From positions 3,294,041 through 3,358,040 of the forward strand of contig NZ_CP028339.1 of NCBI RefSeq assembly GCF_003030465.1: DNA of 64,000 nt, written 5' to 3'. Positions 1-6,732 of the stretch are shown piece by piece. Origin of the DNA: Thauera aromatica K172. GTDB taxonomy: Bacteria; Pseudomonadota; Gammaproteobacteria; Burkholderiales; Rhodocyclaceae. How positions within the stretch are numbered: the first letter of the stretch is position 1; every line of letters begins with the position of its first letter. Made by a program: the position numbers and the translations under genes. The notes under the pieces are model-generated. The model saw only the letters and a program-made list of their open reading frames with translations. It made no database searches and had not been told where the DNA came from.

Positions 1-470
1 CCGCCGAAACAGCCCTCGATCGAATTACCACCTTCGATCGTCTTGCAGCTGGTCGCATTCTTGAACGTGTTTGCGGCCACGTGCTCCGGCACCGTCGCCG
101 TGCGATGGGTCGGATAAACGTCGACACGGAACGTGTCCGGGTATTTCTTGAGCAGCGCCTGTGTGCCCTCGGAAAGCTTGTCCGCATGTTGGGCCATATT
201 GGACGCAGTGATTTGCAGGACCGGCTTTTCATTCGGGAAGAGGTTCACCGGAATGTCGCCCACTTTCGGCCCCGCGACCGGGCCGGTCTGGCCCCCGGTC
301 CACGCCGGAATCGTCCCGTCCTTGTTGCCGGCTTTTTCGCCGCCGAGCGGCGTCAGCCAGGTTTTGAGCTTGGCCGCTTCGTCCGCGCTCACCGCAGCCA
401 TCGTGCTCTGCATGCCGGCGCTCAGCGCCAGGATGGAGACGCACAGCAAGGTCTTTTTAAACGTGAACAT
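1..470 (-). CDS. DUF1329 family protein, N-terminal part (runs off window)
   Basis: Translation from the ATG at 470 gives a signal peptide (MFTFKKTLLCVSILALSAG, cleavage near MAA) followed by the start of a DUF1329 protein, with the family-typical sequence IPAWTGG near residue 60. A GGAG-type ribosome binding site lies just upstream (475-480). The 3' part is outside the window, so only about 156 residues are seen. The gene follows the DUF1302 gene by 28 bases on the same strand, the usual DUF1302-DUF1329 pairing. Such pairs are predicted cell-envelope proteins of unknown biochemical role, often found near genes for degrading hydrophobic compounds. Co-transcription with the upstream gene is inferred. 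Confidence 0.85.
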   Translation of the reverse strand, partial: MFTFKKTLLCVSILALSAGMQSTMAAVSADEAAKLKTWLTPLGGEKAGNKDGTIPAWTGGQTGPVAGPKVGDIPVNLFPNEKPVLQITASNMAQHADKLSEGTQALLKKYPDTFRVDVYPTHRTATVPEHVAANTFKNATSCKTIEGGNSIEGCFG

Positions 471-498
471 ATTGATCTCCTCGGTCGTTTTATAAGAA

Positions 499-2193
499 TC
501 AGAACGTGCGCTGGATCGTGAGCGATACGAAGTCGCGGTCGCCGTGGAAATTGTCATAGGACAGCTCGCCGGCCGGATTGACGATCGAACCCGAGGAGCC
601 GACGTAGTGGGTGTAGTTCAGCCCGCCCTGCCAGGTCTTGCGGTAGTCGGCCTTCACCCCGATGCTCAGGCTGCCGCCGTTCTCCGACGGGAACAGCACG
701 CCATTGACCGAGGAGCGTCCGGCCAGGCCGTAGTTGACGCCGATCGGCACCTGCAGATCGAGCCCGGGGACGACCTGGAAATATTCCGGCGTGAACACGA
801 ACTGGATCGCGCTGGCTTCGCGGGTGGCGTTCGGGTCGAGCGCGGCGCGGTTGTCGGTGACGCTGAGCACCCGGTTGTAGGCGAACTCGCCGACGAAAGA
901 GGCCCCTTCCCACAGCGCATTGGCCGGCAGGACGCTGATCGCCGACAGGCTCAGATGCATCGTTTTGCCTTTCGGGAAGGTCGCATCGTCATCGTTGTCC
1001 GCCCCGCCCAGGCCGAGGAGGACGTTGCCGGTACCCACCAGCGGCTGGTTTTCGCGGAACGACAGTTCGCCCGAGACGTTCGTCTCCCCCACCAGGGTGG
1101 CAAAGCTGGCGCCGATCGTGCGGATGTTCTCCGCATAGACGAGGACATAGTCGCCATCGACGCCGCGGCCCGGATCGGCGTTCACCCCGGGGCGGATGTA
1201 GAACTGCGGCAGCTTGTCGTGGAACTGGGCGGCGTACAGCCCGTACTCGGTGTCGCCGGCACGGAACTTGACCTGCACGCCGCCCTGGCCGGAGTCCTTG
1301 GCATCGAGGTCATCGCCCCGGCGCAGCGTGCCGTTGGGGCCGAACGGTCCGTACAGGAACTCGCCGCCGGCGCCGGGGAAGTCGGCGAAGGCGAAATAGC
1401 TGCCCGCTCCCGGCAGGCGTGAGTCGCGCCATTCGTACTGGTAGTAGGCGCCGATCGAGACGTCGGCGCTGAGTTGCAGCTGCGCCGAGACCTGGCCGAC
1501 CGGGCGCGCGACTTCCTTGAACTGCGAGTTCGGCACTGACAGCGCACGGGCCAGATCGAGCGGGGTCTGGGCGCCGGCGATGCCGTTGGCGCCGAAGAAC
1601 AGGGTCTCGCCGTAGAGCTGGGTGAAGCGCCCCGCCTTCAGGTTCAGGCCCTTGCCGGCGATCTCGGTGCGGCCATAGACGAAGGCGTCGAGGAACTCCG
1701 CCTTGCGCCCGTGGAGCTTTTCGGTGGCGGTGGTGAATTCGTCGAAATCGGCCGAGCGCTGGTTGAGCGACCAAGCGTAGCGTTGGCTGCGGTCGTTCGA
1801 TTCGTTGTACACCTGGTCGTACCAGGCGGCGCCGCTGACGCGGAAACCCATGTTGTTGCGGTAGCGCAGATCGAATTCGGAGAGCAGGTCGACCCGGTTC
1901 GAAATCAGGCCGCGGCTGAAATTGCGGTCGCCGTCGTTAGTGTTGATCTGCGCCCCCGCATCCGAGGCGGGGCCGTGGCCGTCCTGCTCCTCGACGCGCC
2001 AGCTGGCGTTGTACTTGAGCGTGTTGTCCCAGCGTACCGATAGGTCGGGGTTGCCCGTGTCGACCTTGAACGCATGGGCCTCGGGAATAAGCATGCCGCC
2101 CATGCCGAGGACGCCGACCACGAACGCTGCAAGCCCCTTTCCCGCCGCCCTGCTACCGCAATGGCGCCGCTCCAGCTTACTTCTTGCCTCCAT
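499..2193 (-). CDS. DUF1302 family outer-membrane protein
   Basis: A 564-residue protein beginning at the ATG preceded by AGGAGG seven bases upstream; an in-frame ATG eight codons earlier lacks such a site. Residues 1-41 form a long signal peptide ending in EAHA. The mature part has the DUF1302 start (FKVDTGNPDLSVRWDNTLKYN) and alternating aromatic/polar strands ending in a C-terminal Phe (SLTIQRTF), as in outer-membrane beta-barrels. It is divergent from tdiS, and a motif shared with the bss and bbs promoters lies in the intervening region in the orientation of this gene. A role in moving hydrophobic substrate or in envelope adaptation during toluene growth is an inference. Confidence 0.85.
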   Translation of the reverse strand: MEARSKLERRHCGSRAAGKGLAAFVVGVLGMGGMLIPEAHAFKVDTGNPDLSVRWDNTLKYNASWRVEEQDGHGPASDAGAQINTNDGDRNFSRGLISNRVDLLSEFDLRYRNNMGFRVSGAAWYDQVYNESNDRSQRYAWSLNQRSADFDEFTTATEKLHGRKAEFLDAFVYGRTEIAGKGLNLKAGRFTQLYGETLFFGANGIAGAQTPLDLARALSVPNSQFKEVARPVGQVSAQLQLSADVSIGAYYQYEWRDSRLPGAGSYFAFADFPGAGGEFLYGPFGPNGTLRRGDDLDAKDSGQGGVQVKFRAGDTEYGLYAAQFHDKLPQFYIRPGVNADPGRGVDGDYVLVYAENIRTIGASFATLVGETNVSGELSFRENQPLVGTGNVLLGLGGADNDDDATFPKGKTMHLSLSAISVLPANALWEGASFVGEFAYNRVLSVTDNRAALDPNATREASAIQFVFTPEYFQVVPGLDLQVPIGVNYGLAGRSSVNGVLFPSENGGSLSIGVKADYRKTWQGGLNYTHYVGSSGSIVNPAGELSYDNFHGDRDFVSLTIQRTF

Positions 2194-2353
2194 GCTTCCT
2201 CCTGGTGTTATCCTCACACTGAACGACCGTTCAGTTGAGATGTTCTGATTATGTTTGTCGCCCCGTGGATCACGCTCCAGCCATCCCGTGACGCTCCGAA
2301 GCGACTTCAGGCGATCATTTTCCGGGACCGCTCAGCCATGCGCCCATGGATGT

Positions 2354-2410
2354 AAGCTAAGGGCCTTGCAGGAAGCCGGCAATTGGTGCTAACACTCGAA
2401 CACTTAGGGG
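2354..2410 (-). promoter_or_regulatory. Candidate TdiR-type promoter for the DUF1302/DUF1329 genes
   Basis: Reading the minus strand, CCCCTAA (2410-2404) is followed after 8 nt by GTGTTAGCACCAATTG (2395-2380), a possible -35 TTGCCG (2382-2377), a 17-nt spacer and a weak -10 TAGCTT (2359-2354). The same arrangement precedes bssD and bbsA. AGTGTT also occurs twice here, two bases apart. The box ends 8 nt upstream of the tdiS start codon, so a bound regulator could also affect tdiSR. Assignment to TdiR is inferred from the shared motif only. Confidence 0.5.
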
Positions 2411-2417
2411 CAGCCCC

Positions 2418-4202
2418 ATGTCCATGCCCGATTCCGGACTCGGCCGCGGAAGAATGCAGGTTTTCGCAAAAATCCGGGCTGCCCGGGCGTCCGCAGCACA
2501 GCAGGGTCTGGTGATCATGAACAAACGCGGCACAGAGGCAGAGGAGACAGACTCCGTGAGTGGAAACGCAATTGCATCAACCGAAACGGAAATGGAAGCG
2601 GATCACGGGAACGATCCCGCCACCGGCTACGAAGTCATCTTCCGCAACACGCCACTAGCGATTTGCCATCTGCGCAATCGTGCGTTCGTTCGCTGCAATA
2701 CCCGGTTCGAGGAATTGTTCGGATACGCAAGAGGTGAGCTCGACAACAAATCGGTACGGCTGCTTTATCCAACCGACGAATCATTTCGGACCATCGGGGA
2801 AAACTATGGTCATTTCTTCGAGCGCCACGACACGTTCAAGGACGAGCGCCCGATCATCCGCAAAGACGGGTCGGTCATATGGTGCATCGTCACCGGCTCC
2901 CTGCTCGATTCATCCAACCCTCGTCTCGGTTCGATCTGGGTTGTTCAGGACATATCCGAACACAAGCGCACGGAAGACGACCTGAAGGCCAGCGTCGAGA
3001 AGCTGGAAATCCTGGTCCACCAGCGGACGCTCGAGCTACACAAGCATGTCAACAAACTCGAGCAGGAAGTCGCGACACGCAAGCTGGCCGAAGAAGTCGC
3101 CAATGAGCACAGGGAAAAATACGAGAAGCTGTTCCACATGCTTCCAATCGGAATATCGATTACCGACAACGAGGGCCGGATCCTCGAAGCCAACCGCCAG
3201 TTCACCGAACTGGTGGGGACACCCGAGAAGCCGCCCATCACCTGGCAACAACTGCCACAGCGCTTCTTCCTCAGCGACGGGACAAAAGTCGCAAGAAAAA
3301 GACTGCCCTGGCGGATTCACGACGTTCAAAAGGATTCGATCAAGAACATCGAAATCGGCATGCGTGAAGAAGAAAGTCGGAAGCAGCGCTGGCTGAGCGT
3401 CAGTTCATCTCTGCTTGAGCTGAAGGGGCAAAAAATGGTCGTGGCCGCCTTCACCGACATCACCTACCGTAAACGGATCGAGGAACTGGAAAGGCTGCGC
3501 CACGCGGAGCTCACCCGCCTCGGGCGCATCAATGCAATGGCCGGAATGGCTGCAGCGCTGGCACACCAGATGGGCCAGCCCCTCGTTTCCGCACTCAACT
3601 ACCTGCAAGGCTGCCGCCTCCGGCTCGAGCACATCAGAGGAGCCGCGGAGATATCTCAATCGCTCGGCCTGGCGATCACGCATCTCGATCAGGCCGGTGA
3701 AATCCTGCGGCGGGTCAAGGATTTCGTCTGCAAGCACACGCCGGAAAGGACGCCGGAGAATATCAACGAAGTCATTCAGGACACTCTCTCCTTTCTCAGC
3801 TTCGACGTCCACCGGCACAACGTTACCGTAAATCTGCAGCTGATACCCTCTCCCCCAGCCGTCCCCCTGTGCAAGATCGAGATTCAACAGGTCCTGTTCA
3901 ATCTGGTGAAAAATGGCATTGAGGCAATGTCTGAAATGGAGCCGGAGTCACGCATACTGACCATCGGAAATGAAATCTCCACAGACGGAAGATCGATGAA
4001 AATATTCGTCCAGGACCATGGGGTCGGAGTCGAGAAGCGAGCAGAAAAACGCGCTTTCGAACCTTACTTCACGACCAAACCGGACGGGCTCGGAATTGGT
4101 CTCACGATTTGCCGGTCGATCATCGAATCGCATGGCGGAGAGCTCTCTTTTTCGAAAACCGGAGAACGCGGATCGAAATTCCAGTTCACACTGCCGATAT
4201 GA
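2418..4202 (+). CDS. tdiS: Toluene-responsive sensor histidine kinase TdiS (TutC-type)
   Basis: A soluble histidine kinase of about 594 residues with no transmembrane segment. It has a first PAS domain (about 75-190), a heptad-rich linker (about 190-235), a second PAS domain (about 235-355), a dimerisation/phosphoacceptor region with ALAHQMGQPL (His about 383) and a C-terminal ATPase domain with an N-box (NLVKNGIEAM), G1 (DHGVG) and G2 (GLGIGLTI). It is followed after 57 nt by a FixJ-type regulator and then by the bss operon, the known tdiSR (tutCB) position in toluene-degrading denitrifiers. It presumably senses toluene or redox state through PAS and phosphorylates TdiR. The start is uncertain: the ATG at 2418 has only a weak ribosome binding site, and an ATG at 2517 is possible. 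Base composition is visibly less GC-rich than in the downstream accessory genes. Confidence 0.9.
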   Translation: MSMPDSGLGRGRMQVFAKIRAARASAAQQGLVIMNKRGTEAEETDSVSGNAIASTETEMEADHGNDPATGYEVIFRNTPLAICHLRNRAFVRCNTRFEELFGYARGELDNKSVRLLYPTDESFRTIGENYGHFFERHDTFKDERPIIRKDGSVIWCIVTGSLLDSSNPRLGSIWVVQDISEHKRTEDDLKASVEKLEILVHQRTLELHKHVNKLEQEVATRKLAEEVANEHREKYEKLFHMLPIGISITDNEGRILEANRQFTELVGTPEKPPITWQQLPQRFFLSDGTKVARKRLPWRIHDVQKDSIKNIEIGMREEESRKQRWLSVSSSLLELKGQKMVVAAFTDITYRKRIEELERLRHAELTRLGRINAMAGMAAALAHQMGQPLVSALNYLQGCRLRLEHIRGAAEISQSLGLAITHLDQAGEILRRVKDFVCKHTPERTPENINEVIQDTLSFLSFDVHRHNVTVNLQLIPSPPAVPLCKIEIQQVLFNLVKNGIEAMSEMEPESRILTIGNEISTDGRSMKIFVQDHGVGVEKRAEKRAFEPYFTTKPDGLGIGLTICRSIIESHGGELSFSKTGERGSKFQFTLPI

Positions 4203-4259
4203 GAGATATTCACAATATCCGAGAAATGGCGAAACCATCAGCACGAGAAGGAGGCACTC

Positions 4260-4943
4260 ATGCAAGCCACTAAAACCGGAAATGCATCGACTGTTTTTGT
4301 CGTGGACGACGAAGCGTCCGTCAGGGATTCGCTGACCTGGCTCCTCAATTCGATCTCACTGGATGTCCGGACATTCGAATCTGCGAAGGATTTTCTCGAT
4401 GCCGACATCTCATGCACCCATGGCTGCGTGGTCCTGGATGTCAGAATGCAGAACGTCAGCGGTCTGCAATTGCAGCAGGCGCTGTCGGAAAGAGGCTTCA
4501 AGCTGCCGATCATTTTCCTTTCGGCTTACGGCGACGCCCAGATGGGCGCCCAGGCGGTAAAGAAAGGTGCATTCGATTTTCTCCAGAAACCGTACCGGAA
4601 CCAGGACCTGCTCGACGCAGTAAACGCCGCCCTTGCCCTGAACCGGGAGATGGCGGACAAGCAGAATGAAAAACAGAAGCACCTCGACCTTCTTGCCACC
4701 CTGTCGCAACGGGAAATGGAAATTCTGGACAAGGTCGTTGCCGGAAGCAGCAGCAAGGAAATCGCCAAGCTGCTCGGAATCAGTTACAAGACCGTTGAAG
4801 CGCATCGCGGACGCATCATCAGCAAGCTCGGGCTCAAATCTACCGGCGATCTAATGCACTTCGTCATGCGCGGCAGCAGTCATTGCAGCGACTGTGGCCG
4901 GCAGCCCCTGCCGGGAAGTAGCCCCTGCCGGCCCGCCGCGTAG
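4260..4943 (+). CDS. tdiR: FixJ/NarL-type response regulator TdiR (TutB-type)
   Basis: A 227-residue regulator with a strong AAGGAGG site before its ATG. The receiver domain (about 12-125) has the acidic pair in VVDDE, the phosphoacceptor Asp about 60 (VVLDVRM) and the conserved Lys in LQKPY. A LuxR-type helix-turn-helix follows (about 140-205; SSKEIAKLLGISYKTVEAHR). After the last helix is a Cys/Pro-rich tail coded partly by a 14-nt direct repeat (4901-4914 and 4918-4931), so the C-terminus may be longer than usual. It is the presumed activator of the bss and bbs promoters. Its binding site is not proven here, but a box shared by three promoters is described separately. Confidence 0.9.
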   Translation: MQATKTGNASTVFVVDDEASVRDSLTWLLNSISLDVRTFESAKDFLDADISCTHGCVVLDVRMQNVSGLQLQQALSERGFKLPIIFLSAYGDAQMGAQAVKKGAFDFLQKPYRNQDLLDAVNAALALNREMADKQNEKQKHLDLLATLSQREMEILDKVVAGSSSKEIAKLLGISYKTVEAHRGRIISKLGLKSTGDLMHFVMRGSSHCSDCGRQPLPGSSPCRPAA

Positions 4944-5350
4944 CACGGAAAGTTACCAGGCGCGCAAGATTCATGGAGTGCGGTAATGACCACGCCCGTT
5001 TTCGTGCCAAGCTCGTCATCAGCGGTCGTGAGCGCTCGATCGCCTGAACGTTGAAATCTCGTTCGCTCAGGCTTCAGCCGTGCGATATCACCGTTTGAAC
5101 GACCATGCGCCGACCGCTGCAGACCGGATATGGCACTGACGGAGTGGATCATTCGCCGCCGCCGTCCCGCCAGCAACAAGCATGCGTTTCGCGGCCCGGC
5201 GGGACTCCCGTTCGGCAAGGAAATCGGGCCGCCCTCCCTGCGGCCGGCTCCGGCCCTGCCGCAGCTTTCCAACAGCCCGTCGCACCAGATAAACACTCCA
5301 TAAAATCATCCACTTAACTGTTATACCCGGCAGCGCTTGCGTGACGAGAT
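4944..5350 (+). other. Non-coding spacer between tdiR and the bss promoter
   Basis: No open frame with a ribosome binding site or recognisable product was found on either strand. The short frames present are probably random in GC-rich DNA. No clear terminator for tdiSR was seen. The stretch leads into the bss promoter region at 5351. Confidence 0.5.
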
Positions 5351-5419
5351 ACCCTAGGGACCGCCCCCTATGGTTAGGTGTTCACACCAATTGCTGCACG
5401 ATCCTGCACGGCCTAATTT
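5351..5419 (+). promoter_or_regulatory. bss operon promoter with inverted repeat and shared TdiR-type box
   Basis: An inverted repeat with 9-bp arms and a 6-bp spacer (ACCCTAGGG at 5351-5359, CCCTATGGT at 5366-5374; one mismatch between arms) overlaps a box CCCCTAT (5365-5371), 6 nt, GTGTTCACACCAATTG (5378-5393). A weak -35 (TTGCTG, 5391-5396), a 17-nt spacer and -10 (TAATTT, 5414-5419) follow, leaving an untranslated leader of about 80 nt before bssD. Poor hexamers with an adjacent operator suit an activator-dependent promoter. The box recurs before bbsA and upstream of the DUF1302 gene. Confidence 0.6.
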
Positions 5420-5504
5420 AGTCCCATGGGCATCGCTACGAAGCAGCGACTGCCGGCGATCGATCCGGCCGCCACCTCGACTCACATTCAATATTGAGGC
5501 CGCA

Positions 5505-6500
5505 GTGAAAATTCCTCTTATTACCGAAATACAGAGGTTCAGCCTTCAGGACGGCCCTGGGATCAGGACGACCATCTTCCTGAAAGGTTGCCCACTGCGC
5601 TGCCCCTGGTGTCACAACCCGGAGACCCAAGACGCACGGCAGGAATTCTATTTTTATCCGGATCGCTGTGTCGGCTGCGGTCGCTGTGTAGCCGTCTGTC
5701 CCGCCGAAACGTCCCGCCTCGTGCGCAATTCGGACGGCCGCACGATCGTCCAGATCGACCGCACGAACTGTCAGCGATGCATGCGTTGCGTCGCTGCCTG
5801 CCTGACCGAAGCCCGCGCCATCGTCGGCCAGCACATGAGCGTCGATGAAATCCTGCGCGAGGCGCTATCCGATTCGGCGTTCTACCGCAACAGCGGCGGC
5901 GGCGTCACGATCAGCGGCGGCGACCCCCTCTACTTTCCCGATTTCACACGGCAACTCGCCAGTGAATTGCACGCCCGCGGGGTTCACGTCGCGATCGAAA
6001 CCTCATGCTTTCCAAAGCAAGGAAAAGTCGTCGAATCGATGATCGGCATCGTCGACCTCTTCATCGTGGATCTGAAGACGCTCGACGCGCACAAGCATCT
6101 CGATGTCATCGGCTGGCCACTTGCCCCGATTCTCGCGAATCTCGAAACCCTGTTCGCCGCCGGGGCAAAGGTCCGCATTCATATCCCGGTGATTCCCGGC
6201 TTTAACGACTCGCACGCCGATATCGACGCTTACGCCGAGTATCTCGGCAAGCATGCAGCGGCGATCAGCGGAATCGATCTGCTCAATTTCCACTGCTACG
6301 GCGAGGGCAAATACACGTTTCTCGGCCGGGCCGGCAGTTATCAGTACAGCGGCGTGGACGAGACGCCTGCCGAAAAGATCGTGCCACTGGCGCAGGCACT
6401 GAAGGCCCGGGGGCTTGCCGTCACCATCGGCGGCATCGTGGGCATCGCCAATGGCAAGAACGAACTCACCGGGGATATCGCCCTGGAAGTGCACCACTGA
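5505..6500 (+). CDS. bssD: Benzylsuccinate synthase activating enzyme (radical SAM glycyl radical activase)
   Basis: A 331-residue protein from a GTG start with a GAGG site upstream; earlier in-frame ATGs would run into the promoter. The radical-SAM motif CPLRCPWC (Cys near residues 28-35) binds the [4Fe-4S] cluster that cleaves S-adenosylmethionine. A ferredoxin-like insert with two Cys clusters follows (CVGCGRCVAVCP and CQRCMRCVAACL), as in activases of the benzylsuccinate synthase branch, then the SAM-binding GGGVTISGGDPLY segment. It installs the glycyl radical on BssA. First gene of the operon, 22 nt before bssC. Confidence 0.96.
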   Translation: MKIPLITEIQRFSLQDGPGIRTTIFLKGCPLRCPWCHNPETQDARQEFYFYPDRCVGCGRCVAVCPAETSRLVRNSDGRTIVQIDRTNCQRCMRCVAACLTEARAIVGQHMSVDEILREALSDSAFYRNSGGGVTISGGDPLYFPDFTRQLASELHARGVHVAIETSCFPKQGKVVESMIGIVDLFIVDLKTLDAHKHLDVIGWPLAPILANLETLFAAGAKVRIHIPVIPGFNDSHADIDAYAEYLGKHAAAISGIDLLNFHCYGEGKYTFLGRAGSYQYSGVDETPAEKIVPLAQALKARGLAVTIGGIVGIANGKNELTGDIALEVHH

Positions 6501-6522
6501 CCCAGCATAAGGAGGAAATCAA

Positions 6523-6696
6523 ATGACGACCTGCAAGGACTGTGCTTTCTTTTTTTCAATTCCAGAGGACGCGGACGATTTCGAAAAATCGAAGGGGGAC
6601 TGCGTGACCCAGAAGGACGATGAAAAGGGCAGGTACTGGCTGTCCAAGCCCGTCTTCGAAAACGACCAGTGTTGCGGCGCGTTCCACAAGCGCTGA
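6523..6696 (+). CDS. bssC: Benzylsuccinate synthase gamma subunit
   Basis: A 57-residue protein with a perfect AAGGAGG site eight bases before its ATG. It carries CKDC near the N-terminus, GDC in the middle and QCCGAF near the C-terminus, the cysteine pattern of the small subunits of benzylsuccinate synthase, which hold a HiPIP-like [4Fe-4S] cluster. In characterised enzymes the gamma subunit binds the alpha subunit and is needed for activity. Position between the activase and alpha-subunit genes is the standard bssDCAB order. Confidence 0.93.
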   Translation: MTTCKDCAFFFSIPEDADDFEKSKGDCVTQKDDEKGRYWLSKPVFENDQCCGAFHKR

Positions 6697-6732
6697 ACAG
6701 AACCATACGACAGAACAAGGTAGGAGACAGCA

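Noticed and set aside
4901-4931. Tandem 14-nt repeat at the end of tdiR as a possible recombination site
   Set aside because: Only two copies, inside a coding tail; no mobile-element genes nearby.
5370-5504. Upstream in-frame ATG extending bssD
   Set aside because: The ATG lies inside the promoter box and inverted repeat; the extra residues resemble no activase, and GTG at 5505 has a ribosome binding site and gives the normal length.
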